Made by a program: the position numbers and the translations under genes. The notes beneath the pieces are model-generated. The model did not search any database, had not been told where the DNA came from, and worked only from the letters and a program-made list of their open reading frames with translations. This document shows, in pieces, positions 9,330 to 18,989 of a stretch of DNA of 64,000 bases (positions are counted from its first letter, which is position 1; the number at the start of each line of letters is the position of its first letter). This stretch comes from Aspidiotus rigidus (lineage: Eukaryota; Arthropoda; Insecta; Hemiptera; Diaspididae): positions 13,082,001 to 13,146,000 of the forward strand of contig JAVHKY010000052.1 in the NCBI GenBank assembly GCA_035079385.1. Direction: 5' to 3'.

Positions 9330-10866
9330 CTTCTCCATAACCACTGTGTATGATGTACTTGTGCAGTGTGGGGCAAAAGAGAATGACAGCTTCAATTTCC
9401 TGAACCATGTCAAAGAGGTTTGTAGCGTCATCAATAGGAGTACGATCATTATCAAGAGTGCCTCCGTTAAGAGAGCCCTTCTAAATCCAAACCCCAAGCC
9501 CTTCTACCTCTACGGCTTACCTAAGATCCAAAAGTAAGATACTCCGGTGCGACCCTGGTTTCTTTCATCTCCTCCCCAATTTACTCCTCCGCCAAATATT
9601 TAGATCGGTGGTTGAAATCCCGCGTCGAGTTTGAGTCTCCTTACTCTGTTAAGAAGTCTTCCTCTTTAGCCTATAGCCTAAAAAATGAGCTCCTCACTAT
9701 GGGTTCGACCCTTCGTTTCTTTGACATCGTGGACCTGTTTTCCAACATCTCTAAGGCTGCCACTTTGCAGAGAACTGGTGAGCTCCTTGTGAACCTGAAC
9801 ACTCCCCATGAAGACTTGAGTGAATCTTTCGACTTATTGAATGTTTGTTGGTCACCGATTTTCTGTAAATTGAATGATAAAATTGTCGAGTTCCCTGTTG
9901 AGGTGGGTATTCTTATTGAGTCCCCTTTAGGTTCCCTAATCTCTGAGGTGTTTATGTCCAAGTTTGAATCTGATCTTTTACCTCTGGCCATCCTTTATTG
10001 AATAATATCTTCTACTGGTGCAGATAATTATGTAGATGACGTGTTATGTACGTGACTGGTCACCGAGATCTCTGCTTGGAGTTTCTCACGTACCTGAATA
10101 AGCAATACCCTTCCATAAAATTTACTTTGGAATTTCCTCGATAAACTTCTTAGACTTGACTGTCCCCTAAAGAGATGGAGTCCTTGAGTTCAAGATTTAT
10201 AGAAAAGATACGTCGACCGATGTTTCAGTCAACGGGTCGTCACTCTGTTCTGTCGCTCACAAATGTGTGGCGTTTAACAGTTTAGTCCATAAATTAAGCC
10301 ACTTTTCTTTGAGTCAAACTGCCTTCAGGAAGGAATTAATAACCATAAAATATCTGGCCAGAGTTAACGAGATTCATTTGGACGTAGATACAATGGTTTG
10401 TAGGAAGTTAATTAGGAAGTACCTCGACTCTACTGTCTCCCTCCCCCGCACTATGAATCCGGAAAAATTGCAGTGGATTAGGCTACCATTCTTGGGGAAA
10501 TTTTCATTTCAGTTAAGAAGGGCCCTTCAACCCTTCAGCTTTCGACCTGCGTTCTACAATCCTGTTACTGTCAAAGGGTTGTTTGTTAGGTTGAAATACC
10601 GAGTTCCTGAGGATGAGAAGAGTGGGGTGGATAGGTTAGAATGTAGAGATTGTAAGGGCTTTCATATAGAAGCGACTGGTCGGCAGCTGAAGATCAGAGT
10701 GGCTGAATATAAGAAAGCCGGTGAGAGGGACAGTGGGGGAAACTCGGCATTTGCTGACCACTCAATCACCAGTGGGCATAGCTTCCGGGAGGGTTCTAAA
10801 GTGCTTTTCTACAAGGAGAATTTGTATTTCAAACGCACTACACTGGAGCATATAGATGAATACTAG
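9330..10866 (+). pseudogene. Decayed full-length PLE (PLE-2): reverse transcriptase plus GIY-YIG
   Basis: Three open blocks in different frames follow the PLE domain order. Block 1 (to 9537) ends in PFYLYGLPKIQK, the first RT motif. Block 2 (9612-10001) holds LRFFDIVDLFSNISKA (catalytic-Asp motif) and ESPLGSLISEVFMSKFESDL. YVDD appears in DNA at about 10029-10040, just past a TGA. Block 3 (10267-10866) is the connector followed by a degenerate GIY-YIG (DCKGFHIEATGRQLKIRVAEY, then HSITSGHSF). At least two frameshifts and several stops separate the blocks. Unlike PLE-1 it keeps the N-terminal RT motifs, and it is clearly older. CTGAAGATCG near 11025 may be a ruined hammerhead. Confidence 0.85.
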
Positions 10867-11205
10867 TGGTGTTATCGTACTGAACAGGCATATACCGGAC
10901 AAAGGTCTGATCAAACTTGTTTATGAATCAAAACTTGATGATTAGTCGTTTCCTTTCCTTTCATGCTTGAGTTTGGTGTTATCGGTTCGTTTCATTGTTG
11001 GGTCAGTTGGTTTCTTGTTCTCGCTGAAGATCGTTTTTCAACCAAAAGCGCTTTAAATTTTCTAAATTTTTTCTGCGGTTTTTGCATTTTTTTACTCTCT
11101 TGAGTACATTTTTATTATGAATAATCGTAACTTAGAACATCGTATTAATTCTATGTGCAATTAAGACATATGCCTAAGCAATAAAAGTATGGAAGTGATT
11201 ATACG
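10867..11205. other. PLE-2 3' flank, no gene
   Basis: T-rich stretch that may include the eroded 3' end of PLE-2. No other feature recognised. Confidence 0.35.
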
Positions 11206-12050
11206 TAGGTATACTACCTACGGCTAAAACGTTATTCGTAGGTATAGTACAATGACTCACGAATTATCTTGTTGCCCTATATTATCATGTCTTGTGACAA
11301 ATATTTCTGTATTGAAGTATGAAGCAGGAATTATCTTGTAGGTAGTAACTTCTCGCAGCGTCTCTGAAGCTCAATGAGCGTGGGTGCACATGCTCTTTCA
11401 CAAAAGCTTGAAGGCCCTGCAAGAACGCAGGCAGTACATGAGTATTGAAGATGGAGGCGTTCGCGAGATGTACAAAACTGAGGCTTGCACATATGACTGT
11501 CGAACCACGCAGTGCACCTATACATTTTCTTGCAACCACCAAGCACCATGCCGACATATCCTGCTGAAGCGGGAACACGACACTGACTCCCTTTGTTCTG
11601 TGTTTTCCGAGGCTCAATCCCACCCACGGTATTACAAGAGTACTCATGCTTCTACCAGCCAGTCAACACCCTCCCTTGATGCTGATGTTGTGGATGATGT
11701 AGTTCTAGATGATGTAGACTCGTGCGCGCCAAGAACCTTGAATACTCATGAGAAGTACCTACAATTTGATCTCACCCGTCATGATGAACATAGCCACCCT
11801 GGTGTCGTGTCATGGCACTGAGCAATTCAACTCATACTTGGCAACCATGAAGGAGATGGAGAAGTTGATTAGATCAGGCTCCGATATTCGTCCAATGCTA
11901 TTTCAAGTGTTGGTTCTGCGAGAAGTTAGGTACAAATAACGTTTTACCCGTAAGGATACTACCTATGAATAACGTTTCAGCCGTAGGTATACAACTACTA
12001 CCTACGGATAACGTTTTAGCCGTAGGTACTATACCTACGAATAACGCCAA
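11206..12050. mobile_element. SWIM-bearing element remnant bracketed by inverted repeats
   Basis: On the left (11206-11250) is a block containing CCTACGGCTAAAACGTTATT. On the right (11937-12050) its inverted form occurs two to three times, e.g. ACGTTTTAGCCGTAGGTA and ATACCTACGAATAACG. Together they bracket a SWIM zinc-finger coding remnant. The arrangement suggests a decayed DNA element with TIRs, although short palindromic GTAGGTA/TACCTAC units may have multiplied on their own. Confidence 0.5.
11384..11939 (+). pseudogene. SWIM-type zinc-finger protein remnant
   Basis: Frame 11384-11821 contains MYKTEACTYDC, then QCTYTFSCNHQAPCRHILL. The PCRHI end and preceding cysteine match the SWIM zinc finger (CxC...CxH) found in ZSWIM proteins and in MULE/FAR1-type transposases. 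The second cysteine of the CxC pair appears to be tyrosine. A D/V-rich linker follows. The frame then shifts to 11748-11939, where MKEMEKLIRSGSD resembles the helical region after SWIM in such proteins. Truncation at both ends plus the frameshift mark it as a pseudogene. Whether the ancestor was a transposase or a host ZSWIM gene cannot be settled here; the bracketing inverted repeats favour a transposon. Confidence 0.6.
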
Positions 12051-12135
12051 CCTAAAAGTATAGTAAAATTGAAAATCAGCAAGATTTACTGATAAACACT
12101 ATTTTTTATTTCAGTCCAGCGTTGCAGTGTACAAA

Positions 12136-12321
12136 ATGCCACCTAAGAAAGACGCAGTAGCCCTTACAACAACACTTGCCAAAGTAGCAACACTTGCAGC
12201 TAATTTCATAGCTATTGCAGTGACATTTGGAACTGGTATAGGTGCCCTTGTTGGACTCATGGCAAATTTAACTGATTTTTATTTTAATGTAATTCATCCA
12301 AACATAGGCCAGTGGTTATAG
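12136..12321 (+). CDS. Small putative membrane protein, 61 aa
   Basis: The ATG at 12136 lies about 20 bp after a strong acceptor (ATTTTTTATTTCAG, ending 12114), so this looks like the coding exon of a gene whose 5' UTR is spliced. The protein opens MPPKKDAVAL. It continues into a hydrophobic, Ala/Gly/Thr-rich stretch (about residues 18-47) that could form one or two membrane helices, and ends NIGQWL with TAG. Codon choice is plain and there is no damage. The family is not recognised. It may be a real small protein or the last exon of a longer one. No AATAAA is seen in the next 250 bp. Confidence 0.5.
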   Translation: MPPKKDAVALTTTLAKVATLAANFIAIAVTFGTGIGALVGLMANLTDFYFNVIHPNIGQWL

Positions 12322-13620
12322 GTAACATACTTGTTTTTGTGCTATCTGTAAAGAAATACTGTTATATTTATTCTCAATACAGTTAGTATTAAATACCTAT
12401 TGTGTACATTTATATGAATGTTAAATTCATACCAATTCTGACATTAATGTGACCTACTGTTCAATCTATTTATCCTGAATCTAGATTCCTTGACTATTAA
12501 TCAAATACAAAAATGATGTATCACTAAATTGATGACACCTCAGAAAAGGCACAAGGTCTAACTGGTCATTGCAAATTAAACTAAGAATATGTAACACACA
12601 TGCACCCGCAGCCTGCTTACAGTTCCTTAATTATCCATTGTTATCAATTGTGCTGATTTCATTGTGGCAAGCGTGAGTGTCATTTACATACAAAATAGAA
12701 GGCATTTTTCTAGTATGTTAGTATTAGTCAGTGATTAACACAATTTGCGAAGGTCGGCAAAGGTTGTGCCCTCCACATTTGCCATGTGGCCAATTCTGGA
12801 AACTGGACCAAAAGGGACGTTTTACAAATTTTTTAAAACCTTCATTCTCATATTTTATTTTATTCTCCAGGCAGAAAGAAGTGAAAAGAAGTTTTTACAA
12901 CTGGTACTTTATTTTCAATATTGGCAAAGTTAGAGCTTGCGCAAGTAGCGTATGCGTTTATGCATTTTCATTTTGATCATCAACAAGCTCGATATTCGAA
13001 ATCTTGAGTTGGCTCCTTCAATGGTTGAGTTTCTACCGAGTTCCCCTGGTATGCATAGCTTGAAAAATGAAATGTTTTTAGTTCCTCTCCTGTCAAATGC
13101 AGCTCGATATTAATTTCTTTAAGAGTTAATTTTTCTCCCAGTTCTTTCTCTGTCATATAAAAAATCGGCATTCTTTTAGGGCCTTCTTCTGTCATAATGA
13201 TATGTAGCTCAATATTTGTACTTTCAAGGCCAACTCCTCTGATAGTTGAATTTTTCTCTCGAGTCCCTTCCCACGGTATTAAAATTGAGATAGGTACACT
13301 AAATGGTGTAATAATTGGAAGAGCTACAGAGGATGTGTAATAAAACAAGAGTAGTTGACAAACACGAGTATACCATTCCGTAACAAGAACTTTCGAATTC
13401 TGTTATCGTGTTCAACAACCTCGATTTATTCGAGCTTATTGAGAGTACATTTTCAAATGACACCAAATTCATTTTTTTTTAATACTGTAAAATTTCGTCA
13501 TTGCCTAATTTCTCAAACAAATTTTTTCGCACTGGCAATTTTCGTGTGGACAATTTTCGTCATTGCTGAATTTCTCGAGTGACTTTTTTTTCTGTCGGTC
13601 AATTTTCGCTCGGACAAATT
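12322..13620. other. Intergenic; three degenerate copies of an AGCTCGATATT phrase on one strand
   Basis: A minus-strand frame (12980-13348) is open for 122 codons but opens with TTG. It contains a degenerate internal repeat (NIELHIIMTEE and NIELHLTGEE) derived from a DNA phrase like TGTCAAATGCAGCTCGATAT recurring near 12990, 13100 and 13200. It is judged a repeat by-product rather than a gene. At 13490-13620 the phrase CAATTTTCG recurs several times. Confidence 0.35.
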
Positions 13621-13859
13621 TCTTGACACCAGCGCATGATAAAGAACATGGAAGGTAGGTGTTGCACAAAATTATTTCATCGGGAGATACGTGCGCATAA
13701 TAATTATTACACTACACCTTCTGAAAAATTGAAAGTATTTTTTTATTCTCAAACATTGAAAATTAGATTGGGCTGAGGGCCATCCAAAATCTGCGTAACG
13801 TGACGCGAGGCGACGCTTTATGACACCATCAATGACCTTGACCTAGTTTAGCGAGTGAA

Positions 13860-14085
13860 AAATGTTGACCCTTAGTCTTCATGATACTAGCCCTAATACT
13901 AGGCCTATACTAACAAAGCTCAATATGCAGTATCTTAGGTCTATACTAGGCTTCATTATACTAGGCCTATTAGGCCTATACTAACCAGCTAGTATAGACA
14001 ATATACGATATACTAGCTGCTTTTACTACTAGAGCCAACATAATATGGTATAGGTACTAGCCTTATACTAGACTAAGAGGGGGGG
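13860..14085. repeat. CTAGGCCTATACTA-rich low-complexity repeat
   Basis: The phrase CTAGGCCTATACTA and variants recur eight or more times on both strands. Similar phrases occur in family A element interiors (37330-37400 and 46745-46810), so this may be a fragment of the same family. Confidence 0.6.
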
Positions 14086-15296
14086 CGAACGAGCGGAGCG
14101 AGTGAGCACTTGAAAGCTGTATATACTTTTGGGCTGGGGGTTAGTCTGAAATCTGTGTAACGCGATGTGACGTGACGCCCCAAGACATATACATGATTCA
14201 ATGTTTTTCCATGAGGTGGAGAAATTACTTGAACTTTTTTTTTTTGCAAAAATATCTCAGTTTAACGTCTTTTTGTTGCGAGAAATTCATAATGAAAACT
14301 TTATATAAAATTCACGTTTTGAAGTTATATTTATTATAAATACATAACTTACTACACGTCAGCAATCAATTACAAATTTCAACATCTATAAATTAAAGGG
14401 CATCGTTTTGAAGAATACGTTCACTTCCATTTCAAAATTGACTATCAACAAATTCCTTATTCTTCCCTGAGACAGTATTCTTTTCGCTATATTTTGAAAT
14501 GAGTTTGCTTTCTTTTACATCTAGTGCCGATTAGAGACGCTTAAAATATTTTCTTATATTTAATCTAATTCACATTAATAGTAATAAATTTGAAATGAAA
14601 CGTGAACCCTGCAAGTAAAACAGAAAATATCAAGTCAAGAAGAAGATCAGTGAAAAAAATATTTTGTAGATAATCGACTCATTTCTCAATTTTCAAGAAT
14701 ACTTCCATAAATATTTTTTGGGGGTTCATGTACAGTAGCTAAAATAGAGTGATATAAACACATCTACGCGTGGATACTTTAAAATTCTCCTTGTAAGGAA
14801 AGTAACATGAGTATTTGCGAAACAAGGTCAACATTTTACAAACGAAGCCAAAGTTGTTGTAATTGAATACACAAGTAGTAAATGCTCTCTTCAACCCCTC
14901 ATAATTGAGAAATATTTCTTTCAAGAAAAATTGACAAAAATCTATAGTTGTGAGTTGAACAGTACGTAGCCATTGGATCACTAAAAATAAATATTCATGA
15001 AGTACGCGTCAATAACCTACTGAAAACTTATCTTAAAAACAAAAACATAGGTAACAATGAAATACAAGAAGCAGAAGAATTTGTTCAATTTTTTCCCCTC
15101 TTAGAATTAAAATATTTATCCTTCAATCTACATTAGCTTCATTTTCATTACTGAAATACATAATTTTTCTACATGTCAGAAATTTGGAGCAGTAGATTCA
15201 CTTTCTATAAACCAGTTGATGTGAAAATAAAGACATGGTCTGATACAATAAATAACAGAAAATTATAATTAAGTTTGTAGACCCGTTGCAACTGGA
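14086..15296. other. Region downstream of the ATPase gene
   Basis: This is the 3' side of the minus-strand ATPase. TTTATT at about 14329 gives AATAAA on the minus strand and is a possible but distant polyadenylation signal. No other gene is recognised; the minus-strand frame 14739-14981 has no motif. Confidence 0.35.
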
Positions 15297-18200
15297 TCAA
15301 TAATAAGTGTGACGTTCAACCCAACCACCAGGATGTGAACGTAACCAAAAACGACGACATTCGTCGTAAATGAAAATGACAATAGCAAATGGTACAGCTG
15401 GTAGCCACCATTCCAAGCGTACTGGATATGTTTTCAGTACCTCTGTCATACCAGGAAAATAAGATACAAAGCAAGCTGCCAACGTTTCAAACACCATTCC
15501 AAAATTCAGTATCCAATTGTCCATACCCTGGTGTACAATAGAATTATAGCGTGTTTTGCAAATGATTAAATCGGCCCACTGTACCACTACAATGGCGATG
15601 AAGAAGGCTGTATGACAGGTATACTCCAATACCTTGCGATTGCCATAGGTCCACTCTTGGCCGTATGAATCCTTTAGGTCGTTGATGGCTCTTGAATCCC
15701 ACTGGTTCCGAATGCGGAGCAAGTCTCCAGGTAGCCAGCCACTTTGGGCCATAATCACAAAATAGGAATAGAATCCTGCCACTGCTTCTATCACCCCTAT
15801 CTGGCCATAGGCCACAAATATTAATTTACCTGTCACTAATTTGTCAACAAGGGGGTTACGTGGGTGACGCCGCATTATATCACTTTCCGCTTTCTCATAA
15901 GCAAGAGAAATGGCAGGCCACATATCTGTACCTAGGTCAATGCACAGCACTGCCACAACACCCAATGGTAAAGGTATTCCCACGATGATGAAAAGCAGGA
16001 AGGGTGTTATTTCAGGCACATTGGATGCTAAAGTATAGGCTATAGATTTTTTCAAATTGTCAAAGATCAAACGACCCTCTTCAACGCCAGTAATAATTGA
16101 AGCAAAATTATCATCCAATAAGATCATATCTGCTGTCTGTTTGCTTACATCTGAGCCAGTAATACCCATAGCAATACCAATATCAGCCTTTTTCAGTGCT
16201 GGGGAGTCATTTACACCGTCTCCCGTAACAGCCACTATTGCACCAAGCTTCTGACAGCCTTCCACAATATACAGCTTTTGGGTAGGTGAAGTCCGTGCAA
16301 ATACAATTTCTTTATTCTTGCGTAGTATCTGCTGCAACTCTTCAGGTTGCATGTTCCGCAATTTTGAGCCTTGAACCACTACAGTGGTAGATTCACGCGG
16401 ATCTAATGATTCAATGGGCACCATACGTCTTTTTGCTATGTCTTCGAGGGTTTCTGAGCCATCAGATATGATACCTACTGCTTTTGCTATTGCCTTGGCT
16501 GTCACTGGGTGGTCACCAGTCACCATGATTACCCGAATACCTGCCGTGCGACACTTAGATACAGCATCTGGTACTCCTGGTCTGGGAGGATCAATCATAG
16601 AAATTAAACCTAGAAAGCGTAATTCATTTAGTGGAAAGTTAGGTGGATCAGTGGTAAAGTTGAAGCCAATCGGAAAATCATTGGTGCTGAGGAACAAATC
16701 ACAAAATCCGATCACACGTTCTCCATAGTTACCCAACTGTTCTATAATATCTTCAATGTCTTTGCGCAATTTATCTGTCAAATTAATGACATCGTCACCA
16801 TAACGCATACGTGAGCAGCGCTCTAATATTCTTTCTGGGGCGCCCTTCATCACCAGCAGCTGGCCATTTGAAGGTAAAAGGTGTATTGAAACTTGGAATT
16901 TATCTGTTGAGTTGAATGGTATCTCAACAACTTTTTTATGTTGATTACGAAAAGCTTTAATATTACCAACTGCTAGCTCAGAGAACTTTAGAATAGCTGC
17001 TTCTGATGCATCTCCAATCACTTCACGCTTCAAAGGCTGTACTTTCTCTTGCCCACTTACAAATTCTGCGCGACTACAGAGGCAACCAGCCCGAACCAAA
17101 GACTGGTACGCTTTAGTGTTACGTATGTCCTCAGTCACACCTGTGGGATCCTTGAAATAGTCAACTTCAATGACATCGTGATTAAAACTCAGGTGTGTTA
17201 CAGTCATACGATTTTGTGTCAGAGTGCCAGTCTTATCCGAGCATATACAAGAAGTGGAGCCTAAAGTTTCCACTGCTTCCAAATGTTTGACAACACAATT
17301 TTTTGAAGCCATACGTTTGGCAGTTAGTGACAAGCACACAGTTACAGTTGCTAATAAACCTTCGGGTACATTGGCTACAATAATACCTATAAGGAAGATA
17401 ACAGCATCCAGCCATTCATAGCCAAGCAGTAGTGACATACAAAAAAACGATACCCCTAAGAATATGGCCCAAGCAGAAATCAAATGCATAAAATGATGAA
17501 TTTCTCTAGCAATAGGAGTGTCATCTTGTTCTAATCTTGAGGTTAAACCAGCTATTCTACCCATGACTGTATTGTCTCCACATAATATTACAATGCCTTT
17601 GGCCGTTCCTTCGACTGCGCTAGTTGAAAAAAACGCTAAATTTGATGCTTCCAAGCAGTTGACAGCACTTGAAATATTAGTATCTCTAGGTTGTGGCTCA
17701 CTCTCACCAGTCAACGAAGAGTTGTCAACTTTGAAACCATGACTCTCAATTACACGTATGTCAGCTGGAACACGATCACCAAACTTCACCTCGACAACAT
17801 CTCCGAGTACTAGTTCGGAGCTAAGGATAGTTTTATGTTCACCATCGCGCAGAACATTGGCATTTTGAGGTACCATAGTTTTGAATGATTCCATTATTCT
17901 AGAGCTTTTTGCCTCTTGGGAATACGAGAAAATGCCAGTTATTACACATACCAAAACCAGAACAGTCCCCAGCCACAGATTATCCTTGGCAGGATCTTCA
18001 GACGTTGAGTATTCAAGAACATAGGCCAGGTAACATAATAATGCACCAGTCCACAAAAGTATTGAGAATCCTTGAAACATATGTTTCAGTAGCACCATCC
18101 ACCACGGTACCCCTTTTGGTGGGGTAAGTGCATTTGGTCCATCTCGTTGGTAAATGAATTTGGCCTGGCTTGTAGTTAAACCTTTCTGAATATCAGTTTG

Positions 18201-18347
18201 GTAGCGTGCTGTTAATTCCTGCAAGCTTATTCGGTGCTCGTCAATATCAATTTCTCTTTTTAGGTGATCCACATGTCCTTTGTCTTTGTCGTTACCTGCC
18301 ACAGAGTGATCATTTGGTTTGGCCACTGAGTTGGAGTAGCTTTCCAT
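15297..18347 (-). CDS. Na+/K+-ATPase alpha subunit, intronless
   Basis: Catalytic subunit of the plasma-membrane sodium pump (P2C P-type ATPase), exporting 3 Na+ and importing 2 K+ per ATP. The frame is open further, to a TTG at 18371, but the ATG at 18347 in context GTAATCATGG gives 1016 residues, the family's usual length. Residues then fall almost exactly on mammalian numbering: TGES 213-216, phospho-Asp D371 in [13 protein letters not shown]501 in [15 protein letters not shown] about 611, and D710/D714 in TGDGVNDSP. Cation-site residues E329, S775, N776, E779, D804, D808 and D926 are all present, and the end is ERHTYY. About ten hydrophobic segments are visible. All coding sequence is one exon, whereas insect ATPalpha genes are usually split, so a retroposed or intron-lost paralogue is inferred. 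In the M1-M2 loop, E112 replaces the usual cardenolide-site Gln111 while the Asn122 equivalent (N123) is kept. No stops or frameshifts are seen. Confidence 0.97.
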   Translation of the reverse strand: MESYSNSVAKPNDHSVAGNDKDKGHVDHLKREIDIDEHRISLQELTARYQTDIQKGLTTSQAKFIYQRDGPNALTPPKGVPWWMVLLKHMFQGFSILLWTGALLCYLAYVLEYSTSEDPAKDNLWLGTVLVLVCVITGIFSYSQEAKSSRIMESFKTMVPQNANVLRDGEHKTILSSELVLGDVVEVKFGDRVPADIRVIESHGFKVDNSSLTGESEPQPRDTNISSAVNCLEASNLAFFSTSAVEGTAKGIVILCGDNTVMGRIAGLTSRLEQDDTPIAREIHHFMHLISAWAIFLGVSFFCMSLLLGYEWLDAVIFLIGIIVANVPEGLLATVTVCLSLTAKRMASKNCVVKHLEAVETLGSTSCICSDKTGTLTQNRMTVTHLSFNHDVIEVDYFKDPTGVTEDIRNTKAYQSLVRAGCLCSRAEFVSGQEKVQPLKREVIGDASEAAILKFSELAVGNIKAFRNQHKKVVEIPFNSTDKFQVSIHLLPSNGQLLVMKGAPERILERCSRMRYGDDVINLTDKLRKDIEDIIEQLGNYGERVIGFCDLFLSTNDFPIGFNFTTDPPNFPLNELRFLGLISMIDPPRPGVPDAVSKCRTAGIRVIMVTGDHPVTAKAIAKAVGIISDGSETLEDIAKRRMVPIESLDPRESTTVVVQGSKLRNMQPEELQQILRKNKEIVFARTSPTQKLYIVEGCQKLGAIVAVTGDGVNDSPALKKADIGIAMGITGSDVSKQTADMILLDDNFASIITGVEEGRLIFDNLKKSIAYTLASNVPEITPFLLFIIVGIPLPLGVVAVLCIDLGTDMWPAISLAYEKAESDIMRRHPRNPLVDKLVTGKLIFVAYGQIGVIEAVAGFYSYFVIMAQSGWLPGDLLRIRNQWDSRAINDLKDSYGQEWTYGNRKVLEYTCHTAFFIAIVVVQWADLIICKTRYNSIVHQGMDNWILNFGMVFETLAACFVSYFPGMTEVLKTYPVRLEWWLPAVPFAIVIFIYDECRRFWLRSHPGGWVERHTYY

Positions 18348-18743
18348 GATTACGTCCAATAGTTTGGGCAATAATGGAGAGTTGAAAGAAGAGAGATCTA
18401 TCAGAGTTTACACGCAGTAATTCAACGAGTACAATTATTGTAATTAGCTATTAGTTAAACTATAAATTTAAAGGCAACAAAATATGCAATAAGAAAGTAT
18501 ACAATGCAAAAATGAAGGTATTTTTCATTGTCGTAGGCAATTAGTTTGGTTTATCAGTTTTATCACAGACAAAAAGTTAACAATTTTCTATCATGTCATG
18601 AAGATTATACAACAGATAATTTTTCGGACAAGAACAATAAAATGAGGTGGAAGGAAGGGAAAATTTTATCTTTTGAAAAAGGAGGGACACACACATGTAC
18701 ACATAAAAACAAGGAATTCACGGTTTTGATCGATGACGCACGG
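18348..18743. other. Upstream region of the ATPase gene
   Basis: The segment should hold the promoter or 5' UTR of the minus-strand ATPase and the 3' side of the orphan exon. No clear TATA or initiator can be named. The plus-strand frame 18546-18749 has no motif. Confidence 0.35.
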
Positions 18744-18895
18744 TTATAAAACCTGTAATGAATAATTCACGAGCACGTAAAGCAGTACATCACCTAACTC
18801 ATGCAGATATTTGGCAGTTGGCGTCAGGTATTTTGCCTTGTTGTAAGCATTCAACAAACTATTCATCATCCTTCTGAGATCTGTTGCATTGCACT
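18744..18895 (-). CDS. Candidate exon of an unidentified gene
   Basis: On the minus strand a strong acceptor (AAATTTTTCTTACAG, AG ending at 18896) is followed by 49 uninterrupted codons and TAA at 18744-18746. The peptide starts CNATDLRRMMNSLLNAY, then NKAKYLTPTAKYLHELG, then VLLYVLVNYSLQVL. It has an N-glycosylation sequon (NAT) and reads as an amphipathic helical protein. CAG/GTTTTA three codons before the stop could also be a weak donor, making it an internal exon. The upstream gene side is occupied by an R1-like LINE, so earlier exons lie beyond it or are lost. No family recognised. Confidence 0.45.
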
Positions 18896-18989
18896 CTGTA
18901 AGAAAAATTTTATGCAAAAAAAAATTATTATTTGAATAAGAAATTAAAATTTTGTGTCATAGAAGTTTTCATATTATAAGATCAAAGAA

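Noticed and set aside
9346..10866. PLE-2 blocks as three separate genes
   Set aside because: Their motifs fall in PLE order on one strand with frameshifts between; they are one decayed element.
12980..13348. 122-codon minus-strand frame
   Set aside because: Opens with TTG, and its internal similarity comes from a DNA-level repeat; no protein motif.
16057..18127. Plus-strand and alternate-frame open readings inside the ATPase gene
   Set aside because: They are antisense or off-frame shadows of the minus-strand ATPase coding sequence.
18348..18371. Eight-codon N-terminal extension of the ATPase starting at TTG
   Set aside because: The ATG at 18347 gives canonical length and numbering; TTG initiation is not needed.
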